Shown: positions 40,360 to 49,333 of the stretch, piece by piece
Layout: the number at the start of each line of letters is the position of its first letter
How positions within the stretch are numbered: the stretch's first letter is position 1
Assembly (NCBI GenBank): GCA_963575745.1
Contig: CAUYUJ010016366.1
Span: forward strand, 142,501-206,500
Direction of reading: 5' to 3'
DNA length: 64,000 nucleotides
DNA from: Prorocentrum cordatum
Lineage: Eukaryota > Sar > Dinophyceae > Prorocentrales > Prorocentraceae
The notes under the pieces: generated by a model
Told to the model about the DNA's origin: nothing
The model's input: only the letters and a program-made list of their open reading frames with translations
Database searches by the model: none
Made by a program: the position numbers and the translations under genes

Positions 40360-40850
40360 GTGCCAGACCTCTGGCCTCTGGCGGCCGTTCGGGACGGCCC
40401 CGGCACCCGCAGGACGCTCTCGGCGGGGCGCAGCTGCCGGAGCGCATCCCGAGCCTGGACGTTGGGCGTTGCGCAATGGGGGGGTCATAACTGGGGGGCG
40501 GCGAGGGTGGTCCGAGAAGAGACCCCAACGGTACCTATAGACGAGCCCCCCGGGGCTCCGGAGTGGCCCGAAAGGGGCACGAAAGGGGACGGTTTCTGAC
40601 CCCCCCGTTTAGGACCTCCCATTAGGCCACGCCCAAGGGCAGCCCCGGGCACCGACCGAGACACCCGCGACCCTCGAGCTCCAAACCTCGACGGCGCTCC
40701 CTCCCCCCGCCTCCCGCCAGGACCTCCTGGGCGCACGAGCGGCGAGCATGTCTCCATGCCGTCACAGGGCCCATTCCGCTCCGATCGACCGGTCCGGTTC
40801 TTCGATTCTCGTGTGGGGGACCTTCTGGGGCACACCTGATGGACCTGTTC
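40360..40850. other. No supported gene
   Basis: G+C-rich sequence with poly-G and poly-C tracts. Short frames only. Confidence 0.4.
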
Positions 40851-40854
40851 GATT

Positions 40855-40950
40855 CCAGTTCGACTCCAGTTCGACTCCAGTTCGACTCAAGTTCGATTCA
40901 GGTTCGACTCACGTTCGACTCAGGTTCGACTCGAGTCGACGGACGTTCGA
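40855..40950. repeat. 11-bp minisatellite (AGTTCGACTCC)
   Basis: About eight units. It leads into a GATTCGA-rich segment (40990-41200) related to the introns at 19343-19540 and 19800-20015. Confidence 0.85.
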
Positions 40951-41242
40951 CGCAGCTTCGACGCACGAGCGGAGCGATTGGCTCCAAAAAGGTCCCCAGA
41001 ATGAGCATCTAACGGTTCGACATCGATTCCAGCTGGCGCGCTCCGATTGAATCCCCGATATTCCGAGGCCCCGATGCGGCCCGCTGCTCGCATGGCGTCG
41101 TTGTTCGTCCTGGCGCGGCCGAGCCGATCAGATGCCGACTCCGTGCCGACGCGGCTCGATTCGATGCACGTTCCGAGCCGACCCGATGTCCCGAAGCGGT
41201 GCTGGCGGACCACCCAGGCATGCGGTGTCCGGAGCTTTTCAG

Positions 41243-41700
41243 GACGGATTCCCTAGAAGTCCCGACCCCTTCTCCAGAGGGCCGCGTTTAAGACGGATTC
41301 CCTAGAAGTCCCGACCCCTTCTCCAGAGGGCCGCGTTTAAGACGGATTCCCTAGAAGTCCCGACCCCTTCTCCAGAGGGCCGCGTTTAAGACGGATTCCT
41401 TAGAAGTCCCGACCACTTCTCCAGAGGGCGACGTTTTCCTTCCTTCGCTCCGAGCCGTTCCTCGACGGCCCCGGGGCCTCGGTGTCCTGAGCTGTTCAGG
41501 ACGGATTCCCTAGAAGTCCCGCCCCCTTCTCCAGAGGGCCGCGTGTTCATTCCTTCGCTCCGAGCCGTTCCTCGACGGCCCCGGGGCCTCGGTGTCCTGA
41601 GCTGTTCAGGACGGATTCCCTAGAAGTCCCGCCCCCTTCTCAAGAGGGCCGCGTGTTCATTCCTTCGCTCCGAGCCGCTCCTCGACGGCCCCGGGGCCCG
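41243..41700. repeat. 49-bp and 120-bp nested tandem repeats
   Basis: GACGGATTCCCTAGAAGTCC starts units at 41243, 41292, 41341 and 41390 (49 bp apart). From about 41489 a longer unit of about 120 bp, made of the same block plus a CTTCGCTCCGAGCCG-containing block, repeats twice (41489 and 41609). One tandem array has thus been extended at two scales. Confidence 0.9.
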
Positions 41701-41816
41701 GGAAGGGCCCCCAGAAGCCGACGGTCGAGGAAGAGCCTCCGCCCCGATTTCTGGCGCGGCGCCGCGAGGTCTGGGCATTGCCGCCGGGGCGCCTACGGGC
41801 GCTCCGGCCCTGAATC

Positions 41817-42014
41817 GGGCCGAACGAAAGGGGGGGATAGGGAAGAGGGGGGGGTTACGAAATCTGCTGCGTGCAGCTGGTTGCGGCCCCGCCGCCGGGG
41901 CCCGTTCCTCGATACATGGGCGCCTCGCGGCGCGGGGAGGCGCCGGGAAAAGCAGCTGCGTGAGCCGATTCTCTGCGCTGCCCTTTGCTGATCCCCCCCT
42001 TTCGTTCCCCCCGA
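41817..42014 (+). mobile_element. Introner-like element, CGAAAGGGGGG family, copy 1
   Basis: GGGCCGAACGAAAGGGGGGG at the left, CCCCCCCTTTCGTTCCCCC at the right. The interior GGTTACGAAATCTGCTGCGT and GATACATGGGCGCCTC is shared with 49372-49562 (inside the TPPP-like gene) and 52680-52869. Two extra copies of the right end follow at about 42065 and 42140 (CCCGCTAAAGCG, CCCCGACTAAAGCG). Confidence 0.85.
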
Positions 42015-42369
42015 CTACTTCCAAAACAAAACAAACAAAAAAATAGCTGATTCTCTGCCCTGCCCTTTGCTGATCCCCCCCTTGAGTTCCCCCCCGCTAA
42101 AGCGCGTCCAAAGCGACCAAAGCAACTAAAGCGTTCGTTCCCCCCGACTAAAGCGCGGCCAACCGACCGCTGGCGCGCTGCACGCCCCGCGACGGGGGCC
42201 CCCCGCGCGCGCGGGGGCGCGGCTCGCCGCGCGGGGCGCGCGGCCGAGCACCCGGGCGCCACGAGCGGTGGCGCGCCATCGCGGCGGGCGCGCGCGCCGC
42301 AGAGCTACAGGCCGGGCGCGCGCCGCGCCCACGTCGTGAGAAAGGCCGCGTGCCCAGGGTGGGCCGACG

Positions 42370-42381
42370 CCGACGCCCACG

Positions 42382-42414
<33 letters not shown>

Positions 42415-42580
42415 ACGACGACGACGACGACGCTGACCACGACGACGGCGACGACGGCGACAACGCTGACAACGACGACAACGACGACGACGACCACGAC
42501 CACGACCACGACCACAACCACGACCGCGACCACGAACAGGACCACGACCCCGACCACGACCACAACGTCGACGACGACAG
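42370..42580. repeat. (GAC)n array flanked by a direct repeat
   Basis: GACGAC/CACGAC array. GCGCGCGCCGCGCCCACGTC followed by GTGAGAAAGGCCGCGTGCC occurs on both sides (42318 and 42587), so the array sits inside a duplicated 50-bp block. Confidence 0.9.
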
Positions 42581-42769
42581 GCTGGGCGCGCGCCGCGCCC
42601 ACGTCGTGAGAAAGGCCGCGTGCCTGGCATCGGGAATACTTGTTCAAACGGGGCGTTTTCTCGGGGTGTGGGGGCCCGGGACCATCACAGAGCGATTTGG
42701 CTCGAAAAGTGCAGCAGAAAGGTGGGGTCAAGGGTTCCGGCCTTGCTTGGCATCGATTTTCGGAAGAGG

Positions 42770-42900
42770 AAGAGGTGCCAACATCGCTGCATTGGGGCAT
42801 CCTTGGAGGCCCGCGTCGCCACGGACGGACTCGCTTCGGGATTCTGGTCAGAACGCACACTGGGAGAGGTCCGGGGAGTAGCGGTACAGTCGGCACGGAT
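42770..42900 (+). mobile_element. GGTACC/TGCC TIR family, relative of the TPPP intron 3 element
   Basis: ATTCTGGTCAGAACGCACAC followed by GTCCGGGGAGTAGCGGTACA is shared with the element at 50652-50819. The ends are weakly inverted (GTGCCAACATCGCTG versus GTGCCGACTGTACCGCT). Confidence 0.6.
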
Positions 42901-43145
42901 TAGTAGGTCGACCCTGCCAAGTCAAGGGTACCCTTGTGCCTTGTGTCTCGCGACCCATGCCTCCTGCATTCCTGTGGCAGTGTGCCCCTCGGAAAGGGTC
43001 TCTTGTCCTCTCGCGTGTCCTCTCCAATCAAGTCCGACTGTATTGGTACCTGTTGGTTTCCCCAGGGGTGGCCGCGTGTGGCACTCCAGACCCAGACCTT
43101 CAAGCTGCATCTCGAAGAAGAAGAAGAACGTCGTTGCGCCAACAT

Positions 43146-43292
43146 AAACTGTCGCAGCTCCGCGCGGATCTCCTGGATCTGCGCAGGGCCCCTCTGGCGG
43201 CGCCCTCGGCGCCTCCCCTGGCGCGCGCCGCTCGCCAGGAAGGGGGGTCGAGCACCGCTCCGGGAGATCCGTGCGGAGCTGCGAAAGCTCAT
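43146..43292. mobile_element. Fold-back hairpin element, copy 3
   Basis: CGCAGCTCCGCGCGGATCTC at the left is mirrored by GAGATCCGTGCGGAGCTGCG at the right (one mismatch). Inner GGCGGCGCC and GGCGCGCGCCG blocks correspond to the other copies. Confidence 0.85.
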
Positions 43293-43450
43293 GTGCATGC
43301 AGATGTTTGTGGTTCGCGGTCGACTCACGGTTATTTTTGTTTATCGTGGTATTATGATTGTTGTCAGTAGTGCTATTCTTATTCATACTCTTCCCCCACC
43401 AGTGCTCGCTCAGGGGCTCTTGATTGTTTTCTGACGAACTGGGCTGGTGT

Positions 43451-43740
43451 GCCGCTCTGGCGGCTATGTGGCCGCCGTCGCCGCCCCGTGGCCGCGTCGT
43501 CGCCGCCCGTCGTCTGGGTCGGTGTGCGGCTATGGCGGCTATGTGGCAGTCGTCGCCGCCCCGAGGCCGCCTCGTCGCCGCCCGTCGTGTGGGCCGGTGT
43601 GGCGGTCTGGCGGCTATGTAGTCGCCGTCGCCGCCCCGTCGCCGCCTCGTCGCCGCCCGTCGTCTGGGCCGGTGTGGCGGTCTGGCGGCTATGTTGCCGC
43701 CGTCGCCGCCCCGTCGCCGCCTCGTCGCCGCTACATAGGA
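43451..43740. repeat. 75-bp minisatellite, four units
   Basis: TGGCGGCTATGT-containing units start at 43451, 43526, 43601 and 43676, exactly 75 bp apart. The unit length is a multiple of three, hence long open frames on both strands. Confidence 0.95.
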
Positions 43741-43806
43741 TGTTCCACATAGATTGCTTCACATAGATTGCACAACATTGATAGCGCCACATAGATCGTA
43801 CAACGT

Positions 43807-45030
43807 ACATTCTCCTTTTAAAAAAGAGAATAGACTCTACCCCCCCGGCATTATCCGTTCCCCTTTCGGGTATGTAAATCAGATATGATTCTGACCAAAT
43901 GTCCATCCTCAAGATGAATTTACACAATCCCAGGGGAACCGGTATCGACCCCCCTGAGGTTCCCTTGTAAAAAACGATACGCGGGGGCATCTTTTGTTCT
44001 AACATCAGACTGTTTCACGAATCCTTTGCAAAAAATGGGACGCGTATGCCGAAATCCTTCAAAACCCATCGGCCTCGGAAGGATTTCAACATCGTGTGTC
44101 CAAAAAACATACAAAAACACAAGGTTTCGCAACACGGATTTTTAACAAAAGTGTGCGCGCGCTCTTGCGTCGTCGTCGTCGTCGTCGCCGTCCTCCCTCC
44201 TCCCGCGTCGTCGTCGTCGTCGCCGTCGTCGTCTTCTGTCTTGCCTCGTCGTCGTCTTCGTCGTCGTCGTCTTGGCGTCGTCGTCGCTTCCGTCGTCGTT
44301 GTCGCCGTGGTCGTTCTTCCTCCTCCTCCCTCGTCGTCGTCGTCCGTCGTCGGTCGTCGGCGTCTCGTCGTCGTCCCTCCCATTTCGTCGCCGTCGTCAT
44401 CGTCTTCGTCGTCGTCGTTGTCGTCGTCGGTGTCGCCGTCCTTCCTCCTTGTTCGTCGTTAGCGTTGTCGCCGTCCTCCCTCGTCCCTCGTCGTTGTCGT
44501 CGTTGTCGTCGTTGTCGCCGTCGTCATCCTCTATCCCGCCTCGTCGTCGTCTTCGTTGGCGTCGTCGGCGTCGTCTTCGTCGTCGGCGTCGGCGTCGTCG
44601 TCGTCGTCTTCGTCGTCGTCGACGTCGGCGTCGTCGTCGTCGCCGCCGTCGTCGTCGTCGTCGTCGTCGTCGTCGGCGTCGTTGACGTCGTCGTCGTCGT
44701 TGTCGTCGTTGTCGTCGGCTCCGTCGTCGTCGTCGTCGTTGTCATCGTCGTCGTCGTCGGCGTCGGCGTCGTCGTCGTCGTCGGTGTCGTCGTCGTCGTC
44801 GTTGTCGGCGTCGTCGAAGTCGTTGGAGACGTCGTCGGTGTCGTCGTAGTCGTTGTTGGCGGCGTCGTCGTCGTCGTTGGCGCTGTCGTCGTCGGCGTCG
44901 CTGTCGTTGCCAGTCGTTGCCAAGTGCAATTTGGTACCCACCGTCACGGTCTTAAGAGATGTTGCAAACCAAGTTGCGGGTGGGTGGGTGGGATGTTTGC
45001 GCGAGCAGTGGAGGTGGTCAAGCGTGGTGC
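43807..45030 (-). repeat. Large repeat family, minus unit 1 with (GTC)n core
   Basis: Starts TTAAAAAAGAGAATAGACTC, continues with CCCTGAGGTTCCCTTGTAAA, GTTCTAACATCAGACTG and the CAAAAGTGTGCGCGCGCTCT junction into a GTC/CGT array (44160-44900), and ends with the boundary AACCAAGTTGCGGGTGGGTG at about 44965. The unit length to the next start is about 1.23 kb. Confidence 0.85.
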
Positions 45031-45036
45031 AAGGTA

Positions 45037-46530
45037 GTCAATTCTCCTTTCTAAAAAGAGAATAGACTCTACCCCCCCCCGGACTTATCGGCCCTCCCTG
45101 GGATAGTATGATTTCATATATATATATATATATATATTCTGCACACTCGTCCATCCTAAATATGAAATCATACCATCCCAGGCAGGCCGGTTTCTCCCCC
45201 CCTGAGGGTCCTTTGTAAAAAAACACTATGCGGTGACATGTTTTGTTCTAACATAGCACTTTTTGACGAATCCCTTGCAAAAAATTGGACGAAGTGCACA
45301 CGCGCGCGTCGTCGCGCGCGCATGCCGAAATCCTTCAAAAACCTTCGGTTCCGGAGAGATTTCAAAATTGAATTTCCAAAAAACATACAAAAACACATGG
45401 TTTCGCAACACTGATTTGCTAAAAAAGCTTACGCGCGAGCTCTTGCGAAATCTTAAGAAAACCATAGGTTTTCCCAGATTTTCACAAAATGCTACCAAAC
45501 GGGCTTCGCGCGCGCGCATGTCGAAATCTGTCGAACGCCCTTGCGCGTGTGCCGTCGCGAGAATCCTCTGCAAAAAATGGGACGAAGTGCAGACGCGCGC
45601 GTCGTCGCGGGCGTATGCCGAAATCCTTCAAAAACCTTCGGTTTCGGAAGGATTTCGAAATCGTGCGTCCAAAAAACCTACAAAAACACAAGGTTTCGCA
45701 ACACGGGTTTTCAACAAAAGTGTGCGCGCGCGCTCTTGCGTCGTCGTCGTCGTCGTCGTCCTCCCTCCTCCCTCGTCGTCGTCGTCGTCGTCCGTCGTCG
45801 TCTTCTGTCTTTCCTCGTCGTCGTCGTCGTCGTCGTCTTGGCGTCGTCGTCGCTTCCGTCGTCGTTGTCGCCGTGGTCGTCCTTCCTCCCTCGTTGTCTT
45901 CGTCGGCGTCTAGTCGTTGTCCCTCCTATTTCGTCGCCGTCGTCGTCGTCGTCGTCGTGGTCTTCACTCCTCCCTCGTCGTTCTCCTCCTCCCTCGTCGT
46001 CGTCGTCCGTCGTCGGCGTCTCGTCGTCGTCCCTCCTATTTCGTCGCCGTCGTCGTCGTCTTCGTCGTCGTTGTCGTCGTCGTCGTCTTCCCTCCTCCCT
46101 CGTCGTTGTCGTCGTCGGCGTCGACGTCCTTCCTCCTTCTTCGTCGTTGGCGTCGTCGCCGTCTTCCCTCCTCCATCGTCGCTGTCGTCGTTGTCGCCGT
46201 CGTCGTTTTTTCTCCTCCCTCGTCGTCGTCTCCGTTGGCGACGTCGTCTTCGTCGTCGGCGTCGGCGTCGTCGTCGTCGTCGTCGTCGGTGTCGTCGGTG
46301 TCGTCGTCGTCGTTGTCGTCGTCGAAAACGTTGGAGACGTCGTCGGTGTCGTTGCAGTCGCTGTCGGCGGCGCCGTCGTCGTCGATGTCGCTGTCGTCGT
46401 CGGCGTCGGTGTCGTGGCCAATTGCCATGTAGTACCTACCGTCACGGTCTTGTCTGAAGATGTCTTGCGACCAAGTTGCGGGTGGGAGGGTGGGATGTTT
46501 GCACGAGCAGTGGAGAGGACAGCTTCAAGA
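45037..46530 (-). repeat. Large repeat family, minus unit 2 with (GTC)n core
   Basis: Same order as the preceding unit, in direct tandem: CTAAAAAGAGAATAGACTC at 45050, CCCTGAGGGTCCTTTGTAAA, a second internal copy of the GACGAAGTGCA/CGCGCGCGTCGTCGC block (45290 and 45585), a GTC array 45735-46430, and the boundary ACCAAGTTGCGGGTGGGAGG at 46470. Confidence 0.85.
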
Positions 46531-46559
46531 CGGTCAAGATTAACTGCACCACATAGATT

Positions 46560-46955
46560 GCACCACTAGATGACATTGCGCGGCCCTGGATACTGTATTT
46601 TGTCCCCTCTCCTTCTCTTCCTCGTCGTCCTCTTCCTCGTCTCCCTCCCCTCGTCCCCTCTTCCACCTTGCCGGAGTCGAAAGTATGTAAGTGATTTTTC
46701 GGCGGTTCCACGACCAAGTCAGGTGGGCGCCCAGACAGACGGGCAGTCGGGCGATGAGTCCAGTGCATTGTTTGCCCTTCCTCCGTTTCCCCCTCTCCTT
46801 CGCCTCCTCCTCGTGGGGAACAGGATTTGTCCGCTCCCGCCTTGGTCGACCACAGGGTGTATACTAGCTCTGTCCTCTCCCTTTCTCCTGCTCCCCCCCT
46901 CAAAAACAACAAAACTTAGCCTGGAGAAGGACCCAACCATACGCAGTTGTCGGTA
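46560..46955. other. No supported gene
   Basis: TC-rich and unique sequence with overlapping short frames. Nothing recognised. Confidence 0.4.
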
Positions 46956-46959
46956 TCGC

Positions 46960-48112
46960 ATTCGGTGGAGCTCACTACGGGCCACGATACGCTGTGCTGT
47001 GTGGGGGAGACGCATGTGGACACCGCCACTGAGGCATTAGTTGGAGCTCCCAATAGGGGCCACGAAACGTTATGCTGGGTGGGGAGGGGACGCATGTGCA
47101 ATGGGGCCACGAAGCGCTGTGCTGGGTGGGCGGGACGCATGTGGACACCGCCACTGGGGCATCAGGTGGAGCTCCTTATGGAGGCCATGTGGACACCATC
47201 ACTGAGGCCTTAGGTGGAGCTCCCTATGGGGCCACGAAACGCTGCGTCGGGCGAGGGAGACGCATGTGGACACCGCCACTGGGGCCTTCGGTGGAGCCCC
47301 CTGTGGGGCCAAGAAGCGTTGTGCTGGGTGGGGGAGACGCATGGGGGCACCGCCACTGGGGCCTGTGGAGCCCCTTCATGTGGCCACGAAACGCTGTGCT
47401 GCGTGGTGGAGACGCATGTGGACACCGCCACTGGGGCCTTAGGTGGAGCTCCCAATGGGGCCCCGAAACCTTGTGCTGGGTGGGGAGGGGCGCATGTGGG
47501 CACCGCCACTGGGACGTTAGGTGGGGTTCCCTATGGAGCCACGGAACGCTGTGTTGGGTGGAGGAGACGCGTTTGGACACCGCCACTGCGGCCTCAGGTG
47601 GAGCCCCCTTATGGGGCCCCGAAACGTTTGGCTGGGTGGGGAGGGACGCATGTGGACACCGCCACTGGAGCGTTAGGTGGAGCCCCCATATGGGGCCACG
47701 AAACGCTGTGCTGGGCGGGGGGGGCGCATGTGGACACCGCCACTGGGGCCTTAGGCGGAGCTCCCTGTGAGGCCACGGTTCGCTGTGCTGGCGGGCGGGG
47801 GGACGCATGTGAACACCGCCATTGGGGCCTTAGGTGGAGCTCCCTATGGGGCCACGAAACCCGGGGGGACGCATGTGGACACCGCCACTGGGGCCTTAGG
47901 TGGAGCTCCCTATGGAGCCACGAAGCCCTGTGCTGGGTGGGGAAGACGTTTGTGGACACCGCCACTGGGTCATCAAGTGGAACTCCCTATGGGGCCACGA
48001 AACGCTGTGCTGGGTGGGGAGGGGGTGTGCCGAAATGGGTGTGGCGGTCGCATGGGGACGGTGCCGCTGGGGCCATGGGTGGAGCTCCCTATGGGGCCAC
48101 GAGACGTGCGAG
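46960..48112. repeat. 78-bp-type minisatellite, about 15 units
   Basis: ATGTGGACACCGCCACTGGG and GGAGCTCCCTATGGGGCCAC recur with a spacing of about 75-92 bp. Units differ by small indels that change phase, so open frames of 194-376 codons shift between frames and are not a conserved protein. Confidence 0.9.
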
Positions 48113-48119
48113 CGGTGAT

Positions 48120-48166
48120 TGTGATGATGACGGCGATGATGATGATGATGGTGATGATGACGGTCG

Positions 48167-48235
<69 letters not shown>

Positions 48236-48345
48236 CGATGATGATGATGATGACGATGGTGATGGTGATGGTGATGGTGATGGTGACGCTGATGATGACG
48301 ATAATGATGATGCCGATGATGATGACCATGATGGGAGGAGGTAGG
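48120..48345. repeat. (GAT)n microsatellite
   Basis: GATGAT run with GGTGAT and GACGAT variants. Confidence 0.95.
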
Positions 48346-48504
48346 ATGGGGAGGAGGAGGAGTGAGGAGGAGGAGGAGAAGCGGGGCGCTGTCTCTTCAG
48401 AACGAGCACCCAACACCACAGGATGTTTGTGAAAAACATGAAGAAGACAAACAACAAATATCAACGAATCTCAAGAACAAAAAGTCGATGAAGCATGATT
48501 ATTT

Positions 48505-48632
48505 GAGGTCCGCGTGGATTTCTGGGGACCTGCGCTGGAACCCCCTGGCGGCGCCTCTGGCGCCGCCCCTGGCGCGCTCCACGCGCCATGGGAGGGGGCC
48601 CACCGATCCAAGCAATTCGCGCCGACTTCCGA
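48505..48632. mobile_element. Fold-back hairpin element, copy 4 (diverged)
   Basis: GAGGTCCGCGTGGATTTCTG and the GCGCTGGAACCCCCTGGCGG block match the left half of the other copies. The right arm (AATTCGCGCCGACTTCCGAA) is diverged. Confidence 0.7.
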
Positions 48633-48782
48633 AAAATTCTGCATACGTTGTAAGTCCGTGTCCTTCCAAACCTGGGACTCCAGAGCGTGCCCCTCGGGGT
48701 CCGTGCTCGGGGGCCCGGCCCCCCCCCTCGCAGGGCATCAAGCTTTCCCTCGGCCTCGCCCCCCCCCCCCCCCCCCCCCTAG

Positions 48783-48906
48783 GCATCGCTCGGACGTGTG
48801 CATTTTTCCTTCGGCGAGCACCGTCGAGGAGCATCCTTGATCATTTTGCGAAAAAGCCACTCACGAAACCGAAAAAAACACAGGGAATGGACGTCCGAGC
48901 GATGCC
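48783..48906 (+). mobile_element. TIR element, CATCGCTCGGACGT family, copy 2
   Basis: GCATCGCTCGGACGTGTGCA at the left, GGACGTCCGAGCGATGCC at the right, perfectly inverted over 14 bp. The interior (GAGCATCCTTGATCATTTTG, ACGAAACCGAAAAA) matches 20374-20495. Confidence 0.9.
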
Positions 48907-49028
48907 CAGGACATGCTGGGCCCTGCCCGCGTCCCCTCGGGCCCCTCGTGCTCTGCCTCTGCGGCCGCTCCCCCGGGCCCTCGGGCTCGTCCCGCGCCAC
49001 CCTTCGAGCCGGATCGATCCGCGGCCAC

Positions 49029-49206
49029 GACTAAGTCGGGCGTGTCCCACTACAGGGGGATCTTCGACGAAAAATAAGCAAGATATTCAAAACATAGTCC
49101 AAAATTGTCCCCCCCCCCCCCAAAAAAAAACACTCCAAAAATAGTCCCCTGAGCATTTTTTGATTATTTTTGAATATTCCTCCTGTAGAGGGACGGGCAC
49201 GACGTA
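49029..49206. mobile_element. TIR element, GTCGGGCCTGTCCC family, copy 2
   Basis: GTCGGGCGTGTCCCACTACA/GGGGGA at the left; the inverted right end reads GTCGTGCCCGTCCCTCTACA/GGAGGA. The interior holds a poly-C and poly-A tract. It lies 130 bp upstream of the TPPP-like gene start, in what should be its 5' region. Confidence 0.85.
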
Positions 49207-49333
49207 GGGCCACGACCCGCACACTCCTCCGCCGTGGCCCTCTTGGCCCAAGGTTGGTCTCAAGCCGTTCTGGTTGGCCCCACGGCCGTGCCGCTGCTCC
49301 GTAGAAGACCTTCTTGAAGGGCAGGGGAGCACG

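Noticed and set aside
41243-41440. Regularly spaced repeats resembling a CRISPR array
   Set aside because: The 49-bp units are contiguous with no variable spacers, and the context is eukaryotic.
47214-48344. 376-codon frame with His/Trp/Gly-rich repeats
   Set aside because: Produced by the 78-bp-type minisatellite. Units change phase by indels and all frames are open, and the end runs into a GAT array as poly-Asp.
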